A DNA stretch of 64,000 nt, taken from positions 3,472,001-3,536,000 of the forward strand of contig NZ_CP133188.1 in the NCBI RefSeq assembly GCF_030913635.1. Reading direction: 5' to 3'. Below, piece after piece: positions 19,045 to 28,945 of the stretch (position 1 is its first letter; each line of letters begins with the position of its first letter). Source of the stretch: Sedimentibacter sp. MB35-C1 (GTDB lineage Bacteria; Bacillota; Clostridia; Tissierellales; Sedimentibacteraceae). The translations under genes and the position numbers were made by a program. Below the pieces are notes generated by a model. It had not been told where the DNA came from and made no database searches. It was given only the letters and a program-made list of their open reading frames with translations.

Positions 19045-19078
19045 AAAAATGATAGTAATTGATACTATCATTTTTTAC
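19045..19078. terminator. Terminator after phoR, possibly bidirectional
   Basis: 11-bp arms (AAATGATAGTA / TACTATCATTT) with a 5-nt loop and T-runs on both strands. It lies between phoR and the M20 gene and ends the pst-pho operon. Confidence 0.8.
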
Positions 19079-19094
19079 TATATTCTTCAAGAGT

Positions 19095-20816
19095 CTATAC
19101 TGTAGGAAATTTGATTATTATCTCTGTTCCCTCATTCTCTTTGCTTTTCAGTTCAATTTCTCCATCATATATTTCAGCGATATGTTTTACAATAGATAGT
19201 CCCAATCCTGTACCGCCGGTTTCCTTTGATCGGCTTTTATCAACCCTGTAAAACCTTTCAAATATTCTGCCCTGATGCTCTTCGTCTATGCCTACTCCCG
19301 TGTCAGCAACTCTTATTACTATATGTTTGCCATCTCTCTCAATATAGACAGAAACATTACCGCCCTTTTTATTATATTTTATACTGTTGTCAATTAAGTT
19401 ATACATAAGCTCACTTACATAATTTTCATTGGCCTTCATTGATAGGTTCTGAGCCTGGAGCTTAATACCAATATTTAAGCTATCTGCTTTTGATTTAAGG
19501 AGAGATATAACGTCTTGGGCAGTTTCCTTTAAATTTATGTCATTATTTACATCCGCATTAATTTTTTCTTCAATTTTTGAAAGTCTCATAATGTCTTCGA
19601 TAACGGATATAAGTCTCATACCTTCTTTATTTATCATACCGCAGTATTTTTTTATACTTTCAGAATCAGTAATAAGCCCCTCTTTAATCATTTCCGCAAA
19701 CCCAATCATAGTCGTAAGAGGTGTCTTTAATTCATGAGAAACATTAGCAGAAAATTCGCTTCTCATTTTTTCTGCATCTTTCTGAGTTGTTACATCTTCA
19801 ATTAATATCAGCAGTCCGTCAACCGATAGACTGTTCTGCTCCTTTACAGGGCTGAAATAATATCTGAAATGTTTTCTTTCCGTATCAACATCATATACTA
19901 TATGTTTATTTTCATTTATTGAAATTTCAATTTTATCTAGAATTTCTGCATTTCTTGTAAGTTCTATAACATTTCTGTTTTTGCTCAAATCAAACTTTTC
20001 ATTGTTAATCATGTGTTTACCGCTTGTATTGATTGAAAGAATCTGCTTATCCTTATTTAAAAGCAGAAAGCCTTCCTTCATGTTTTCGGTAATGATGTTT
20101 ATTGTATCTCTTTCATACTTCAACTCATCTATATATTGATTTATTTTCATTTTCTGCTCATGAATCTTGCGGGCCAGAGGTTCAAACTCATCATATATTT
20201 CCAAGCTGCTGCCTTCACTTCCGTCCAGCATATCATCAAGAGACCATGCCATCTCATCAACAGGACTTAAAATTTTCCTTGTAAATACACTTGCAGCAGC
20301 GTAATTTATAACAGCAAACACAACGAATAAAATCACAAGCATCGGCATTACACCAACAAATGCTGCATTAATACTGTCAATTTCCCTTGATACTCTCAAT
20401 ACTGTTTCATCATTTATTTTTACGGCATAATAATACATATCTGAAGATATGGTATCCGAGTACCTTGTATATTCTCCGTATCCATCTGCAAATGCCTTCT
20501 TAATTTCAGGTCTGTCTACGTGGTTCTCCAACGTATCCTCTTCTGCCCAGCTGTCATATATCACCGTGCCCTGTTTGTTAATTAGTGTAAACCTTATGTT
20601 ATATTCTGAAGCGCTTAATATTTCCGCTGCCGATTTTCTTATTGAGCCTTCATCTTTCCACTTTGCACTGTCAGAGGATAGTTTAACTATTGTTTTAAGT
20701 TGGTTTTCAGCATCTTTTACATAAAATTCATGGTGAATCAAAGTTGTAAAAACAAAAGCCATTGCTGAAGCTGAGATAGATAGAAGCATTATAATTAGAA
20801 ACAGTCGTTTTTTCAT
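19095..20816 (-). CDS. phoR: Phosphate-regulon sensor histidine kinase PhoR
   Basis: A membrane histidine kinase of 573 residues. It has two transmembrane segments (about 4-22 and 152-175) flanking an extracytoplasmic sensor domain, then a HAMP-like segment, a PAS domain (about 240-330, ENMKEGFLLLNKDKQILSIN), the HisKA box SANVSHELKTPLTTMIGFAEM with the phosphorylated His, and the HATPase motifs NLIDNSIKYNKKGG, ADTGVGID and GTGLGLSIVKHIAE. This is the PhoR layout. Its start overlaps the phoB stop by 4 bp. Placement after pstCAB-phoU-phoB strongly suggests control of the phosphate regulon. A terminator follows. Confidence 0.92.
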   Translation of the reverse strand: MKKRLFLIIMLLSISASAMAFVFTTLIHHEFYVKDAENQLKTIVKLSSDSAKWKDEGSIRKSAAEILSASEYNIRFTLINKQGTVIYDSWAEEDTLENHVDRPEIKKAFADGYGEYTRYSDTISSDMYYYAVKINDETVLRVSREIDSINAAFVGVMPMLVILFVVFAVINYAAASVFTRKILSPVDEMAWSLDDMLDGSEGSSLEIYDEFEPLARKIHEQKMKINQYIDELKYERDTINIITENMKEGFLLLNKDKQILSINTSGKHMINNEKFDLSKNRNVIELTRNAEILDKIEISINENKHIVYDVDTERKHFRYYFSPVKEQNSLSVDGLLILIEDVTTQKDAEKMRSEFSANVSHELKTPLTTMIGFAEMIKEGLITDSESIKKYCGMINKEGMRLISVIEDIMRLSKIEEKINADVNNDINLKETAQDVISLLKSKADSLNIGIKLQAQNLSMKANENYVSELMYNLIDNSIKYNKKGGNVSVYIERDGKHIVIRVADTGVGIDEEHQGRIFERFYRVDKSRSKETGGTGLGLSIVKHIAEIYDGEIELKSKENEGTEIIIKFPTV

Positions 20817-21508
20817 TCGGTAACCGTCTCCTCAAATTTATATCCTACGCCTCTCACCGTAATTATAAAATTACTGCATCCTGCAACATCAAGCTTCTGC
20901 CTTATTGTTTTAACATGCATATCCACAGTTCTTGTCTCGCCTTCATAATCATATCCCCAGACTTCCTGAAGAATCCTATCTCTTGACAAAACAATTCCTC
21001 TGTTGAGCATTAGATAATGAAGAAGTTCAAACTCTTTGTATGTCAGAGTTATGGGATTATCGTTGTAGCTTAGTGTCCGCTTGTTATAATCTAAGACAAG
21101 CCCATTGTATTCCGATACTAAGTCTTCATTATCTTTTTTTCCCGAGCGTCTTAAGACGGCTTTGACGCGCGCTAAAAGCTCAAGAATTCCAAAAGGCTTT
21201 GTTATAAAGTCGTCAGCTCCTGACTCCAACCCTTTTACCTTATCAAGCTCCATAGATTTAGCCGTAATTATTATAACAGGAATATGACTGTAATTTGCGT
21301 CTTTTTTCAAGTCATTCAATATAGTCATACCATCTGTTTTAGGCAGCATAAGGTCGAGCAATATTAAATCAGGAGTCTTTTTTTTCATTTGGGCATAAAA
21401 GCTTCCCGCTTCTTCAAAGCCTATTATCTCAAAATCTGCCGTTTTTAAAGCCAGTGTAATTAATTCTCTTATTCCCGCGTCATCTTCGACGCAATATACA
21501 AGCCTCAT
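20813..21508 (-). CDS. phoB: Phosphate-regulon response regulator PhoB
   Basis: An OmpR/PhoB-type response regulator of 231 residues. The receiver has the acidic pair EDD (8-10), the phospho-acceptor Asp in LILLDLMLP (about Asp55) and the Lys in FITKPFG (about 105). The winged-helix DNA-binding domain (about 135-230) contains LTYKEFELLHYLMLNRGIVLSRDRILQEVWGYDYEGETRTVDMHVKTIRQK-type sequence. It binds Pho boxes when phosphorylated by the partner kinase encoded downstream with a 4-bp overlap. The start has AGGAGAG upstream. Gene order puts it in the pst operon, so it probably controls its own transcription. Confidence 0.93.
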   Translation of the reverse strand: MRLVYCVEDDAGIRELITLALKTADFEIIGFEEAGSFYAQMKKKTPDLILLDLMLPKTDGMTILNDLKKDANYSHIPVIIITAKSMELDKVKGLESGADDFITKPFGILELLARVKAVLRRSGKKDNEDLVSEYNGLVLDYNKRTLSYNDNPITLTYKEFELLHYLMLNRGIVLSRDRILQEVWGYDYEGETRTVDMHVKTIRQKLDVAGCSNFIITVRGVGYKFEETVTE

Positions 21509-21517
21509 ATTACTCTC

Positions 21518-22165
21518 CTATCTTGTCTTGTGTTCGCCTGTTATTGAAAATATAACCCATTCGGCAATATTTTCTGCATGGTCCCCAATTCTTTCGAAAT
21601 ATTTCGCTATCATCAGAAGATCAAGAGCCTGTTCTCCATTTTCTTCTTTTTCCTGAATCTTTTCAATTAGTTCCTTCTTAATAATTCGGAACAATTCATC
21701 TACTTTATCATCTTCCCTGCAAACTTCAAGTGCCAGCTCTTTATCCTTGCCTACAAATGCATCGACACTTTTTTTTACCATTCCTATGGTTGCATCAGCC
21801 ATCTGCGGAATGTGAACGAGGTCTTTTATAAACTTCTGATTTACCATGAATCCGGATATTTCAGCTATGTCTTCCGCATTGTCTCCGATTCTTTCCATAT
21901 CTGTTATCATTTTTAAAGCTGTACCTATGATTCTTAAATCAGATGCCACCGGCTGCTGTTGAAGCAGCAATTTTAAACAATGGCTCTCAATAGTCTTTTC
22001 CATTTCATCTATTTCTACTTCTAGTTCTTTTACTTTTTTTATCTGCTCTAAATCTTGGTGCATAAGCGCTTTTGCGCTTGCTTCAATAGAAGTTTCAATA
22101 AGACTTCCCATTTTTATAAGCTCAAGATTTAGTTTTTCAAGTTCTGCATCAAATCTGTTTCTCAT
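21518..22165 (-). CDS. phoU: Phosphate signalling complex protein PhoU
   Basis: PhoU couples the state of the Pst transporter to the PhoR kinase and limits phosphate uptake. The 215-residue all-helical protein has two PhoU repeats with the metal-binding motifs MERIGDNAEDIAEI (first, about 90-103) and FERIGDHAENIAEW (second, near the C-terminus). Length matches the family. AGGAGG precedes the ATG. It lies between pstB and phoB, 11 bp after pstB and 9 bp before phoB, so it is inside the operon. Confidence 0.95.
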   Translation of the reverse strand: MRNRFDAELEKLNLELIKMGSLIETSIEASAKALMHQDLEQIKKVKELEVEIDEMEKTIESHCLKLLLQQQPVASDLRIIGTALKMITDMERIGDNAEDIAEISGFMVNQKFIKDLVHIPQMADATIGMVKKSVDAFVGKDKELALEVCREDDKVDELFRIIKKELIEKIQEKEENGEQALDLLMIAKYFERIGDHAENIAEWVIFSITGEHKTR

Positions 22166-22176
22166 ATTAACCTCCT

Positions 22177-22935
22177 TTAGCCAAATCTTCCTGTTATATA
22201 ATCTTCTGTTTTTTTGTTTTTAGGCATAGAAAACAGTTTTTCCGTTTTATCAAACTCGACAACCTCACCATGCAGAAAAAATCCCGTCTTATCCGATATT
22301 CTGGTTGCCTGTTGCATATTATGTGTTACTATAATTATAGTATAATTTTTCTTAATATCAACTAATAAATCTTCTATTTTCATTGTCGAAATCGGATCCA
22401 AGGCCGAAGTAGGTTCATCAAGCAAAATAACCTCAGGATTTACCGAAAAAGCCCTGGCAATGCACAGCCTTTGCTGCTGCCCTCCGGAAAGGCCCAATGC
22501 ATTTTTCTTTAATCTGTCCTTAACCTCATCCCACATTGCAGCCGAACGAAGGCTTTCTTCAACTATATCATCAAGCTTCGACTTTGACTTTACCCCATGT
22601 GTTTTAGGTCCATATGCTACATTTTCATAAATGCTCATTGGAAAAGGATTAGGCTTTTGAAAAACCATACCGACTCTCTTCCTTAGTATAGTCGGATCCA
22701 TGCTCTTATAAATATCTACACCATCCAAGCTCATTTTTCCTGTAATTTTAACTCCTTCAATTAAATCATTCATTCTGTTTAATGATTTTAAAAGAGTTGA
22801 TTTACCGCATCCCGAAGGACCTATAAACGCAGTTATTTCATTTTCAAGAACTTGCATATTTATATTTTTAAGAGCATGAAAATCTCCGTAGTATAAATCT
22901 ACATTTTCTATTTTAATCTTGCTTTTACTTGCCAT
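22177..22935 (-). CDS. pstB: Phosphate ABC transporter ATP-binding protein PstB
   Basis: This cytoplasmic ATPase drives high-affinity phosphate import. The 252-residue protein has Walker [10 protein letters not shown] (38-46), the PstB-typical [10 protein letters not shown] and [18 protein letters not shown], the ABC signature [14 protein letters not shown], Walker [14 protein letters not shown] and the H-loop [13 protein letters not shown]. Its start overlaps the pstA stop by 11 bp. It is second to none in family clarity; the phosphate specificity comes from the Pst-type Q-loop region and from the pst neighbours. Confidence 0.96.
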   Translation of the reverse strand: MASKSKIKIENVDLYYGDFHALKNINMQVLENEITAFIGPSGCGKSTLLKSLNRMNDLIEGVKITGKMSLDGVDIYKSMDPTILRKRVGMVFQKPNPFPMSIYENVAYGPKTHGVKSKSKLDDIVEESLRSAAMWDEVKDRLKKNALGLSGGQQQRLCIARAFSVNPEVILLDEPTSALDPISTMKIEDLLVDIKKNYTIIIVTHNMQQATRISDKTGFFLHGEVVEFDKTEKLFSMPKNKKTEDYITGRFG

Positions 22936-23803
22936 TACTCATCCTCCCTATTTTTCCCGCAAGTTTTGTCGTTGCGTAATTAACCATAAACACTATCAAT
23001 ATTAGAATTGCTCCAGTTGCAAAAGCCATATCTTTAGAATGCGGAAGCCCATCACTTGCAAGCATATACATGTGAATTGAAAGAGTTCGCTGGGATGCAA
23101 ATAAATCAAATGTAGGATTTTTGAATATATTCGTACCGCTCGTAAAAATCAGCGCCGCAGTTTCTCCGACAATACGCCCTATTGCCAATATTACACCGGA
23201 TAATATTCCGGGCATCGCAGCAGGCAATACAATTTTGAATACTGTTCTAAGCCTTGATGCTCCTAATCCGAGACTTCCTTCTCTGTACGTATCCGGAACA
23301 GATTTAATAGCTTCCTCCGATGAACTTATTATGACAGGGAGTATCATTATAGATACAGTGCATATTCCAGACAGAACAGATGCTCTGAATCCAAGCAGAT
23401 TTACAAATAAAATCATGCCAAACAAACCATAGACTATTGATGGAATACCGGCAAGTGTATCTACTGCAACCCTGATAACCTTGACCACCTTGTTTCCTCT
23501 TTTTGAATATTCCGTAAGATATATTGCGCAGAAAACTCCCATGGGAACAGCAATCACCAGCGATATGATAATCATTTCCATTGTTGTTACTATTGACGAA
23601 AATGCAGAAAGCGATTCGGAATTATATTCTCCGAATAAAAATTCCATAGTAATATTTGGAATCCCTCTCAGAAGAATAAATAAAAGTATATAAATTAATA
23701 TTCCTACAGTCAGAATTCCACAAAACCAAACCATTGCTTTCATAATCATTGATGCTATTTTTCTTTTCTTTAGATATTTCTCAGCTTTAATTTTTTCTTT
23801 CAT
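22925..23803 (-). CDS. pstA: Phosphate ABC transporter permease PstA
   Basis: Integral membrane subunit of the Pst importer, 292 residues with six hydrophobic segments. The motif [15 protein letters not shown] and the cytoplasmic EAA loop [31 protein letters not shown] (about 195-225) identify the PstA half. ATG preceded by GGTGGGA. It overlaps pstB and lies 8 bp after pstC. With PstC it forms the transmembrane channel. Confidence 0.95.
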   Translation of the reverse strand: MKEKIKAEKYLKKRKIASMIMKAMVWFCGILTVGILIYILLFILLRGIPNITMEFLFGEYNSESLSAFSSIVTTMEMIIISLVIAVPMGVFCAIYLTEYSKRGNKVVKVIRVAVDTLAGIPSIVYGLFGMILFVNLLGFRASVLSGICTVSIMILPVIISSSEEAIKSVPDTYREGSLGLGASRLRTVFKIVLPAAMPGILSGVILAIGRIVGETAALIFTSGTNIFKNPTFDLFASQRTLSIHMYMLASDGLPHSKDMAFATGAILILIVFMVNYATTKLAGKIGRMSNGK

Positions 23804-23811
23804 AGTCCCAC

Positions 23812-24711
23812 CTAATTTCTAACAGATTTTGATTTTATAAGGGCCAGTGCCGTGTTTAGAATTATTATAAATACGAACAGCACAACACCTGTAGCTATCA
23901 GTGAAGATTCGTGGAGACCTGAAGCATAACTCATTTCAGTAACTATGTTTGTTGTAAGAGTTCTTATTGGTTTTAATAATTCGATTTTATCTAATGGCAT
24001 AACTGCATTTCCTGCAACCATTACAACCGCCATAGTTTCTCCGACAGCCCTTCCTATTCCCAGAATTATGGATGTTAGTATCCCTGATTTTGCTGCCGGA
24101 ACCACAACCTTAAAGACAGTTTCTTCCTTTGTAGCACCAAGTCCCAATGCCCCCTCCTTATAACTATAAGGAACAGCCTTTATGGAAGATTCACTTATTG
24201 ATATTATTGTAGGGAGTATCATTATGCCCAAAATAATTGAAGAGGACATTATGCTGAATCCGTTTCCTCCAAAGTATTCTCTGACGTATGGTACAACAAT
24301 CTGCATTCCGAAAAATCCATATATTATTGATGGTATCCCTGCCAGCAGGTTAACTGCAGGCTTTACTATTTTATAAACCTTCGGCGGACAAAATTCAGCC
24401 ATGAAAACCGCGCACATCAGGCCTATCGGTACGCCTATAACTATTGCTCCTGCCGTAACATATAAACTGCCGACAATCATTGATAGTATACCGTAAGAAG
24501 CCGGAGTATTTGTAGGACCCCACTTTTCATTTAATATAAAGTCCACAAATCCTATCTCAGCTATCGCAGGTATTCCTCTTAGTAAAAGGAAAAGACAGAT
24601 GGCTATTACCGCAATAACCGAAACCAGTGCAGACAAAAAGAATACTGCCTGCATTAAGTTTTCTTTAATTCTATATGATGCCATTGTCACTGATGGTTCA
24701 TTTTTATGCAT
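23812..24711 (-). CDS. pstC: Phosphate ABC transporter permease PstC
   Basis: Integral membrane subunit, 299 residues, six main hydrophobic segments. It carries IPSIIYGFFGMQIVVP and the EAA loop YKEGALGLGATKEETVFKVVVPAAKSGI (about 196-223) of PstC. AGGAG lies 10 nt before the ATG; a second Met nine residues on is an alternative start. It is the first gene of the cluster: the phosphate-binding protein gene pstS, which normally precedes pstC, is not here. Instead a diguanylate cyclase gene with its own terminator lies upstream. The binding protein must be encoded elsewhere. Confidence 0.94.
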   Translation of the reverse strand: MHKNEPSVTMASYRIKENLMQAVFFLSALVSVIAVIAICLFLLLRGIPAIAEIGFVDFILNEKWGPTNTPASYGILSMIVGSLYVTAGAIVIGVPIGLMCAVFMAEFCPPKVYKIVKPAVNLLAGIPSIIYGFFGMQIVVPYVREYFGGNGFSIMSSSIILGIMILPTIISISESSIKAVPYSYKEGALGLGATKEETVFKVVVPAAKSGILTSIILGIGRAVGETMAVVMVAGNAVMPLDKIELLKPIRTLTTNIVTEMSYASGLHESSLIATGVVLFVFIIILNTALALIKSKSVRN

Positions 24712-24787
24712 TTATTTCTTTCTCCTTTAATTCATTTATACTGTCCATAATATAATCTTCAAAAGTAAAAAAACATGCTCTGCAATG

Positions 24788-24838
24788 TAAAAAATATGTA
24801 AAATTTTATATAAACTTTACATATTTTTTGTACTTTTT
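24788..24838 (-). terminator. Terminator of GGDEF gene
   Basis: AAATATGTAAA / TTTACATATTT arms with a loop of about 12 nt are followed by a T-run on the minus strand. It separates the cyclase gene from pstC, leaving about 75 bp for a pstC promoter, in which I find no clear Pho box. Confidence 0.75.
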
Positions 24839-24847
24839 ATATTTAAT

Positions 24848-26944
24848 TTAACAGCAAACAACTAAATTTCTATTGTTTCCTTTAGCGCAGTATAAATTTT
24901 TATCTGCTAAATTCAAAACATCTATAAAAGATAAATCTTTCTCTTTATATTCATGAACTCCCAAACTGATGGTTACCGAAACAACTATGCCTTTTCCCAA
25001 TTCAAATACCTTGTTTTCAACCGCATACCTTATTCGTTCTGCTACATCAACTGCTTCAGGCTCTCCCAGCCCGGGACATATGAGAAGAAACTCATCTCCG
25101 CCGTACCTCCCTATATAATCTGTATTTCTAATACAGCTGGAAATAACTCTCGCAACCATAGCAAGAACACTATCACCCACAACATGTCCATACGTATCAT
25201 TTACTGATTTGAAATTATCTATGTCAATCATTGTTACACTGAAACCTAAATTGCTATCTTTATATTTATCAAAAATAATTTCACCAAGCCTTATAATCTC
25301 AAATTTAGATAAAAAACTGGTCAGATTGTCATAGGTAGCTAAGTCTTCTATTTTTTTATATGAAATAGCATTCTCTATAGCTATTGCGGAATAATTTGCG
25401 AGTATTTTAAGCGTGTGCAAATCATTTCTGTCATACGCGTTATGTTCCTTGCTTTGAGCAGTCATCACGCCTACAACTTTATCGTTAATAATCATTGGTG
25501 TATATATGAGAGAATTCATATACGACTTCCCGTTTTCATATGTTTTTCCAACATCTATAGGTTCATTATTAATATACTGATTGTACTCTTTATCTAAATT
25601 TCCTATTATAATATCTTTCTTATTTTTTACACAATAATATCCAAAAAAATTATATGCAGATTCCTTGTAGCTCACAACTTCCTTAATTTCAAATCCTTCG
25701 CCAGCAAAATAATATGTAGCTTTATCCTTTTCATTATCATATACAACTATGCCAAAGTAGTCAGCCTCAAGCAACTTATTTATTTCTTCATTAATTATGT
25801 CAACTATTGATTTAATATTTAAATTAGAAATTATCTTTTGGCCTATTGTAGACAAAAGTTCTGTCTTTCCATAAAGTGATTTATACTGATCTGCTTCTCT
25901 CTTGGTATGTTTAAAATTCATTTTTGCCATTAACTGATTCTGTTCATAATCGTACATCTTATCATCAACCAATATATAATTCTCCAAGCATTCCAATGCT
26001 TTATCCAACATTCCGGATTCCTTGTATATTCCGTAAAGAATATTGTAGGATTCTCTCAGAAGTACATTAAGTTCCTTAGAACGGCATATTTCTATTACCT
26101 CGTTCAAAAGATATATCGCCTTCTGCTTCCTTCCCACCAGTACATTCAGCTTTGACCATTCAACCATTGAGCTGTATTTTTCATAAACAAAATTATTATC
26201 TACAGCGAAATCATATGATTTCTTGAATGACTTTTCTGCCATATCATATAAATTAAGTTTCACGTATGCCATTGCCGTTAACTTATATATTTCGCACATA
26301 TCAGTAATTAATTTAATATCGCTCTCTATTTTCAGAGATTTTTCTATATATGAAAGGGCCTTGCTTGATTCTCCGATATTGATTTCTATCTCGGCCATGG
26401 CTAGATTACACGAAATTTGGTGAGTGCTGCTCAATTCATAATCCATTATCTCAAGACTGTGAAAAATTTCCCTGCCTTTTTCGAAATATTTCATCTCAAT
26501 GTAATTTATGCCTGTGTTTATAAGAAGTATCACCAGTGCGTCCTTGTTATCCATTTCTTCACAAAGTGAAATACCTTTAAGTCCCCATTCATTTGCAAGT
26601 TTAAATTGACCAATTTGACAGTAAACGTTTGTCAGCCCATTGCAAGCATATATCAAACCGTCTTTATTTTTTATCCTTTCAAATACATCATATGAAGTCA
26701 AAAAACATTCTGTAGACTTATTATAATTGGATTTGTCAAAATTATACCAGCCTAAAAAATAATAAGCCCATGCATTTACACTATTAAGATTATGTTCTTT
26801 CGAAAATTTAAGCAACCCTTCAATTATTTCCTTCATGAAATAATTATTATGTCTTGCAGATAAAAGGTTGCGAAAAAAGTCAATATTATTCTCATTTTCT
26901 TTGAGTTTATTCAGTTCATCTTCATACTTTCGCCGAAAGTTCAT
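24848..26944 (-). CDS. Diguanylate cyclase with TPR and GAF sensory domains
   Basis: A 698-residue cytoplasmic signalling protein. Residues about 30-340 are tetratricopeptide-like helical repeats (for example AWAYYFLGWYNFDKSNYNKSTECF). A GAF domain follows at about 365-520 (ADYFGIVVYDNEKDKATYYFAGEGF and VVGVMTAQSKEHNAYDRNDLHTLKILANYSAIAIENA). The GGDEF domain is C-terminal with the intact active site GGDEF (about 615-619). The inhibitory I-site RNTD sits five residues before it, so product inhibition by c-di-GMP is likely. It makes c-di-GMP from two GTP in response to a ligand or protein bound by GAF/TPR. Monocistronic. The signal is unknown. Confidence 0.92.
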   Translation of the reverse strand: MNFRRKYEDELNKLKENENNIDFFRNLLSARHNNYFMKEIIEGLLKFSKEHNLNSVNAWAYYFLGWYNFDKSNYNKSTECFLTSYDVFERIKNKDGLIYACNGLTNVYCQIGQFKLANEWGLKGISLCEEMDNKDALVILLINTGINYIEMKYFEKGREIFHSLEIMDYELSSTHQISCNLAMAEIEINIGESSKALSYIEKSLKIESDIKLITDMCEIYKLTAMAYVKLNLYDMAEKSFKKSYDFAVDNNFVYEKYSSMVEWSKLNVLVGRKQKAIYLLNEVIEICRSKELNVLLRESYNILYGIYKESGMLDKALECLENYILVDDKMYDYEQNQLMAKMNFKHTKREADQYKSLYGKTELLSTIGQKIISNLNIKSIVDIINEEINKLLEADYFGIVVYDNEKDKATYYFAGEGFEIKEVVSYKESAYNFFGYYCVKNKKDIIIGNLDKEYNQYINNEPIDVGKTYENGKSYMNSLIYTPMIINDKVVGVMTAQSKEHNAYDRNDLHTLKILANYSAIAIENAISYKKIEDLATYDNLTSFLSKFEIIRLGEIIFDKYKDSNLGFSVTMIDIDNFKSVNDTYGHVVGDSVLAMVARVISSCIRNTDYIGRYGGDEFLLICPGLGEPEAVDVAERIRYAVENKVFELGKGIVVSVTISLGVHEYKEKDLSFIDVLNLADKNLYCAKGNNRNLVVCC

Positions 26945-27059
26945 ACTTCCACTCCTAGCACATCAATGAGCAATATGTATTTATATGTATATATATGATA
27001 TAATGATTTTATCATAATGTCAAACGAAACGATATTACTAATCAAAAATTTATAAGAAA

Positions 27060-27092
27060 AAAACAGCCCTGAAGATTTACTGCAGGGCTATT
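27060..27092 (-). terminator. Terminator of nhaC copy 2
   Basis: AGCCCTG / CAGGGCT arms with an 11-nt loop are followed by a run of seven T on the minus strand, just after the stop codon. Confidence 0.9.
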
Positions 27093-27104
27093 AATTGCTT
27101 TTTA

Positions 27105-28601
27105 TTATGCATTCATTCCATGAGTATTTTGATAGCTTTGTACATACTCTTCAAGCTCTCTAGGTGATTTTTTATACTTCATAGGTTTTACATATTGCTC
27201 AGAAGTAGGATCTTCTTCCAATGTCATTATTGTAATTCCCAAGAATGCAAATGTAACTGATATAATCGGACTTAAAATATTAAAGAATGCGTATGGAATA
27301 TAACTTATCGTAGGCACGCCAAGGAATGTTGACATTGTTGCGCCGCATGTATTCCACGGAATAAGAGCCGATGTAACCGTACCTGAATCTTCAAGTATAC
27401 GAGATAGGTTTCTCGGAGACAACCCTCTTTCCCTATAAGTATTTCTATACATTTTACCAGGAAGAGCTATAGCTAAGTACTGGTCCCCGCAAAGGAAGTT
27501 TACAAACAAACACGTAATTGCAGTAACAAGAACCAGTGAACCGGTACTTTTTGCAAGAAGCAGCAGCTTGTTTGCTATTGCAGCCATCATGCCTGATTTT
27601 TCTAGTATTCCACCGAATGTCAGCGCACACATAATTAACGAAATAGTCCACATCATGTTCTGCATACCGCCGTTTGTCAAAAGTTCGTCAACAACAGCAT
27701 GGCCTGTTTCAGAAACTGTTCCATAGCCTGCTATATCTAAAATGTAACCTAAGTCTCCGCCTTGGAACGCAGTACAGATTGCACCCAAAACACATCCGAT
27801 TATAAGTCCAGGAAGTGCCGGAACCCTCATAGCAACAAGAACAATAACTATAACAGGAACAAGCAGCAACAGCGGATTAATGATGTATACTTCAGATATT
27901 GCATTCAGTATACCGTTGATTTCAGTTGTATCAAGAACTGCACCTCTGTACTGAAGTCCTATAAATATAAAAATTACTAAAGTTATTGCGTATGATACCG
28001 ATGTTGTGTAAAGCATATGCTTAATGTGGTCAAATAGCTCAGCACCTGCCATTCCAGGGGCAAGATTCGTAGTATCGGATAACGGCGAAATTTTATCGCC
28101 AAAATATGCTCCGGATATTATCGCACCCGCTGCTAAAGGGACTGAAATACCAAGTCCTTGCGCAACACCTATAAGAGCAACACCAACCGTTCCGGCTGTT
28201 GTCCACGAGCTTCCTGTAGCCAGAGAAACAACACTGCAGAGCAATACTGATGCCGCCAGGAAAAACGTCGGAGACAATATCTGCAGCCCGTAATAAATCA
28301 TTGTAGGTACAATACCTCCTCCTATCCACGTACCGATAAGAACACCTATTATTGCAAGTATTAAAATTGCCTGCATTGTTCCACTTATTGAATTAACAAT
28401 GCCTTCTTCAATCTCTTTCCAAGTAAAACCAAGTCCATATACTGCTATCAGCGTTGCTATAGCAGAGCCCATTACAAGCGGAATATGAACGTCTGCGCCA
28501 TACTTAAAGATGCCCACCCCAATTAGTGCCACTGTTATGACTACCGGTATGATAGAAATTCCTAAAGTCGCTTCCTTCTTTTGTTTTGGAACTTTACTCA
28601 T
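27105..28601 (-). CDS. nhaC: Na+/H+ antiporter, NhaC family (copy 2)
   Basis: A 498-residue membrane protein with about 12 hydrophobic segments. Conserved blocks are SSWTTAGTVGVALIGVAQGLG, SGAYFGDKISPLSDTTNLAP (about 165-184) and LEDSGTVTSALIPWNTCGATMS near the C-terminus, which match NhaC more closely than copy 1. The family swaps Na+ for H+ and some members act as malate/lactate-Na+ antiporters. The start has GGAGGATAACT before the ATG. It is monocistronic with a strong terminator. About 300 bp of AT-rich sequence lies upstream. Confidence 0.9.
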   Translation of the reverse strand: MSKVPKQKKEATLGISIIPVVITVALIGVGIFKYGADVHIPLVMGSAIATLIAVYGLGFTWKEIEEGIVNSISGTMQAILILAIIGVLIGTWIGGGIVPTMIYYGLQILSPTFFLAASVLLCSVVSLATGSSWTTAGTVGVALIGVAQGLGISVPLAAGAIISGAYFGDKISPLSDTTNLAPGMAGAELFDHIKHMLYTTSVSYAITLVIFIFIGLQYRGAVLDTTEINGILNAISEVYIINPLLLLVPVIVIVLVAMRVPALPGLIIGCVLGAICTAFQGGDLGYILDIAGYGTVSETGHAVVDELLTNGGMQNMMWTISLIMCALTFGGILEKSGMMAAIANKLLLLAKSTGSLVLVTAITCLFVNFLCGDQYLAIALPGKMYRNTYRERGLSPRNLSRILEDSGTVTSALIPWNTCGATMSTFLGVPTISYIPYAFFNILSPIISVTFAFLGITIMTLEEDPTSEQYVKPMKYKKSPRELEEYVQSYQNTHGMNA

Positions 28602-28900
28602 AGTTATCCTCCAATATTATTTGTTTGTGTGCAGCATGTATTAATATAAGGATGATAAATGATAACCCCACAAATCTAAGACAAACCCTAAAAAAACCCA
28701 TTACTAACCTTATACTCTCTACAATACACACCTTTTTGCATAAAACGCTTTCACAACATACAATTTTTATGCGTGAATTCGATTTCCTGCATTATAATAG
28801 TAGCACATGAACAGGCATTTGTAAACAGAAATTTGTTAACTAATTGTTACTTATTAGCTAATTTTATAATTTTTCAATGTATAATACAAATTATTACAAG
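28602..28900. other. Intergenic region upstream of nhaC copy 2
   Basis: About 300 bases between the nhaC start and the terminator of the next gene. AT-rich, with no ORF, hairpin or clear promoter boxes that I can support. Confidence 0.5.
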
Positions 28901-28928
28901 AAAAAACCAGGGCTGGAGGCTCTGGTTT
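28901..28928 (-). terminator. Terminator of long glutamine synthetase gene
   Basis: A hairpin with AACCAG and CTGGTT arms extended by GCC/GGC pairing is followed by TTTTTT on the minus strand, 18 bp after the stop. Confidence 0.8.
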
Positions 28929-28945
28929 CCAAAAATTAATATTTA

